Positions 5,755-5,903 of a stretch of 5,903 nucleotides of DNA are shown here, piece after piece. The position numbers and the translations under genes were made by a program. How positions within the stretch are numbered: the first letter of the stretch is position 1; every line of letters starts with the position of its first letter. Under the pieces are notes generated by a model. That model did not search any database. It was not told the origin of the DNA and was given only the letters and a program-made list of their open reading frames with translations. The stretch is from NCBI GenBank assembly GCA_030672605.1, contig DAOVGE010000107.1:1-5903 (forward strand), written 5' to 3'. Source of the DNA: Methanosarcinales archaeon. GTDB taxonomy: Archaea; Halobacteriota; Methanosarcinia; Methanosarcinales; Methanogasteraceae.

Positions 5755-5756
5755 AT
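5750..5756 (+). promoter_or_regulatory. Probable box A promoter of rps15, overlapping the hemD stop
   Basis: CTTAAAT, preceded by purine-rich GGAAAGA that could serve as the BRE, is centred about 30 bases before the rps15 ATG. The hemD stop codon (TAA, 5752-5754) lies within the box, so the ribosomal gene would have its own promoter embedded in the end of hemD. No good Shine-Dalgarno sequence precedes rps15, consistent with a very short leader. Confidence 0.4.
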
Positions 5757-5782
5757 CAGTAACGCTTGAGATATTACCCAAC

Positions 5783-5903
5783 ATGGCACGAATGTATTCA
5801 CGACGAAAAGGAAAATCAGGTTCGACGAGACCCTATCGGACAGAGAGTCCGCCATGGGTGGACGTTGGATCAGACGAAGTCGAGCAGATCATAATCAATC
5901 TAT
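5783..5903 (+). CDS. rps15: 30S ribosomal protein S15, archaeal/eukaryotic type (5' part only)
   Basis: The 40 visible residues begin MARMYSRRKGKSGSTRPYR, then a TESPPWVD segment and the start of the next helix (DEVEQIIINL). This is the N-terminal extension characteristic of archaeal S15 and eukaryotic S13 (uS15); bacterial S15 lacks it. uS15 binds 16S rRNA in the small-subunit platform and is an early assembly protein. Full length is about 150 residues, so roughly three quarters lies beyond the right edge. The ATG at 5783 is fixed by the conserved start. The gene follows hemD by 28 bases and may be read from its own promoter. I see no functional link to the cofactor genes. Confidence 0.95.
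   Translation, partial: MARMYSRRKGKSGSTRPYRTESPPWVDVGSDEVEQIIINL

Overview
The window looks like chromosomal DNA from a euryarchaeon, probably of the methanogen / anaerobic alkane-oxidiser kind (Methanomicrobia-like). The evidence is an archaeal-type reductase of riboflavin/F420 precursor synthesis (arfC), a HAD phosphatase of the archaeal phosphoglycolate phosphatase type, the archaeal/eukaryotic form of ribosomal protein S15, AT-rich box A (TATA) promoters, and starts that sit about 25-30 bases after a box A with little or no Shine-Dalgarno sequence. I cannot assign genus or species from the sequence alone.

Layout. Positions 1-2939 are read leftward: a 707-residue two-helix membrane protein of unknown function, followed with a 14-base overlap by thiC, which runs off the left edge. 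Positions 2940-3561 are a divergent intergenic region of about 620 bases. It holds the putative promoters of both gene sets, a mirrored array of 9-bp units forming a long imperfect inverted repeat (3067-3179), a stretch that may be gene debris with a lipobox-like peptide, and a clear archaeal box A with a small palindrome where transcription should start. Positions 3562-5903 are read rightward: arfC, an overlapping HAD phosphatase gene, hemD, and the first 40 codons of rps15.

How the genes may work together. thiC makes the pyrimidine half of thiamin. ArfC makes a ribitylated pyrimidine that leads to riboflavin and, in organisms that make it, to the deazaflavin F420. HemD makes uroporphyrinogen III, the branch point to sirohaem, cobalamin, F430 and haem. 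The window is therefore mostly a cofactor biosynthesis neighbourhood that runs into a ribosomal protein gene. The most useful lead is the HAD phosphatase whose start lies inside the end of arfC. It is annotated by family as phosphoglycolate phosphatase, but its position makes it a candidate for the poorly defined archaeal step that removes phosphate from the ribityl-aminopyrimidine intermediate. The least understood gene is the 707-residue membrane/coiled-coil protein coupled to thiC. I see no RNA genes, CRISPR array, transposase, integrase, attachment site or recognisable defence system.
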